This document shows positions 60,630 to 61,281 of a stretch of 61,281 nt of DNA, piece after piece. The notes below the pieces were generated by a model, which ran no database searches, was not told the origin of the DNA, and worked only from the letters and a program-made list of their open reading frames with translations. Location of the stretch: positions 1 to 61,281 of IMG/VR virus record IMGVR_UViG_3300030098_004783. One strand, written 5' to 3'. The position numbers and the translations under genes are program-made. This DNA is from a virus. Every line of letters begins with the position of its first letter. Positions within the stretch are counted from its first letter, which is position 1.

Positions 60630-60887
60630 ATGACTGGTGTTACACCAGATATGTTAGCAAACCATACAAATATGCAGGGAGATGTATCAGACCAAAAGAA
60701 ACATTTCGCTGAAATATCATTTGATGGTTTTAGAATCTGTCTAAGCACATCCGAGGAAATGCCATTAATAGATTTCAATGATGAACTATTAAGGTTTTGG
60801 GCTCGGTTAGATGAGTTTATGATGGAAAAGCAAAATGAAAGAAGAAAGACCTCGCGAAAGAAGGGGCAACAGAACCATTACGGTTAG
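60630..60887 (+). CDS. Small protein of unknown function (85 aa)
   Basis: The start at 60630 avoids overlap with the previous gene; ATG 60603 would add nine acidic residues but has GGAG too close. It contains KKHFAEISFDGFRICLSTSE and a helical, basic C-terminus (DELLRFWARLDEFMMEKQNE, RRKTSRKKGQQ). No family is recognised. Confidence 0.5.
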   Translation: MTGVTPDMLANHTNMQGDVSDQKKHFAEISFDGFRICLSTSEEMPLIDFNDELLRFWARLDEFMMEKQNERRKTSRKKGQQNHYG

Positions 60888-60895
60888 GAGAAAAT

Positions 60896-61276
60896 ATGAG
60901 AAGAGACGAAGATTATTTACAAGATTTAATTGAATCAATGTTTGGACTAAATAATATTATGTACAATAGTGTACCTAAATATAAACCTAGGAAAGACGCG
61001 GCTAATAGAAATGTCGAAGTTGATTCGACTGGCGACGCTGTTAATATAACGATGGATTTGCCAGGTGTAGAGCTAGCAGATATCAACTTAGAAGTTGATG
61101 AATTTAATGTAGTAATAACCGCTAAGAACGGTATAAGAAACTACAAGTTTAATAGGACATTTAAGTTTTCTTTAGATGCGAACAAAGCTAAAGCAACATT
61201 TAAGAATGGAGTATTAAACGTATCAGTGGAGAAGGTTGCCAAACCTGATATGAAAAAGGTTACAATAGAAGGCTGA
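60896..61276 (+). CDS. Small heat-shock protein (Hsp20/alpha-crystallin)
   Basis: A 126-residue chaperone. The alpha-crystallin domain runs from about residue 40: VEVDSTGDAVNITMDLPGVE, then LADINLEVDEFNVVITAKNG, and ends with the signature AKATFKNGVLNVSVEK (A.FKNGVL.V..PK type), followed by a short C-terminal tail. TTAGGAG precedes the ATG. Holds unfolded proteins without ATP; in a virus it may support assembly or protect replication proteins. Hsp20 genes occur in several large marine phages. Confidence 0.9.
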   Translation: MRRDEDYLQDLIESMFGLNNIMYNSVPKYKPRKDAANRNVEVDSTGDAVNITMDLPGVELADINLEVDEFNVVITAKNGIRNYKFNRTFKFSLDANKAKATFKNGVLNVSVEKVAKPDMKKVTIEG

Positions 61277-61281
61277 TACAA

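Noticed and set aside
1-61281. Complete circular genome
   Set aside because: The two ends share no overlap, and the reductase N-terminus is missing at the right end, so the window is a fragment.

Overview
This window looks like most of the genome of a tailed double-stranded DNA virus (Caudoviricetes) of a marine archaeon. The archaeal assignment rests on several signals read in the sequence. There are TATA-box promoters of the form CTTTATATAG or CTTTATAAG, some of them close enough to the start codon to imply leaderless transcripts. The replication genes are of archaeal/eukaryotic type: an AEP-superfamily primase, a family B DNA polymerase and an Hjc-like resolvase. N-glycosylation sequons crowd the putative surface proteins, and one protein carries the GCTD...NY...A...DGSC repeat common in marine microbes, including Marine Group II. 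Together with a cobalamin-type ribonucleotide reductase this resembles the magrovirus-like viruses of Marine Group II (Poseidoniales). The host is an inference. Both window ends look arbitrary: the left end cuts the reductase gene.

Layout. Positions 1-2831 (+): the 3' part of a class II ribonucleotide reductase, a zinc-ribbon microprotein and the primase. Positions 2740-42345 (-): one long late operon, read from right to left: candidate small terminase, membrane protein, large terminase, HTH protein, portal, small virion proteins, a membrane protein with three GCTD repeats, holin-like and basic small proteins, protease-scaffold, decoration-like protein, HK97-type major capsid protein, three adjacent large beta-solenoid/LamG proteins, connector proteins, two paralogous tail-tube proteins, a G/GT tail-assembly chaperone pair with a canonical -1 slippery site, tape measure, a fourth large LamG protein, a PKD-like tail protein and the tail hub. 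Most genes overlap by 1-4 bases.

Positions 42346-43933: a divergent control region and the first rightward genes, with two structured non-coding stretches. Positions about 43970-52607 (+): an accessory island richer in GC and in ACGT. It has two diverged copies of a terminator-to-promoter cassette, an unusual repeat-rich non-coding block, and an amidoligase plus class II glutamine amidotransferase pair followed by many small unknown genes. Positions 52610-61276 (+): a replication and repair operon with a PD-(D/E)XK nuclease, AAA+ ATPase, Cas4/RecB-like nuclease, family B polymerase, Hjc-like resolvase and Hsp20 chaperone, a dense set of zinc-ribbon microproteins, and a short squalene/phytoene-synthase-like protein.

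The most notable signals are: (1) I found no GATC and no CATG anywhere on reading the whole window, although both should be common; (2) the amidoligase/amidotransferase island in a virus whose host should lack peptidoglycan; (3) a virus-encoded isoprenoid-synthase homologue; (4) the AAATTTA frameshift site; (5) the repeat-rich non-coding block and the structured leader RNAs. No CRISPR array, tRNA, rRNA or insertion sequence was recognised.
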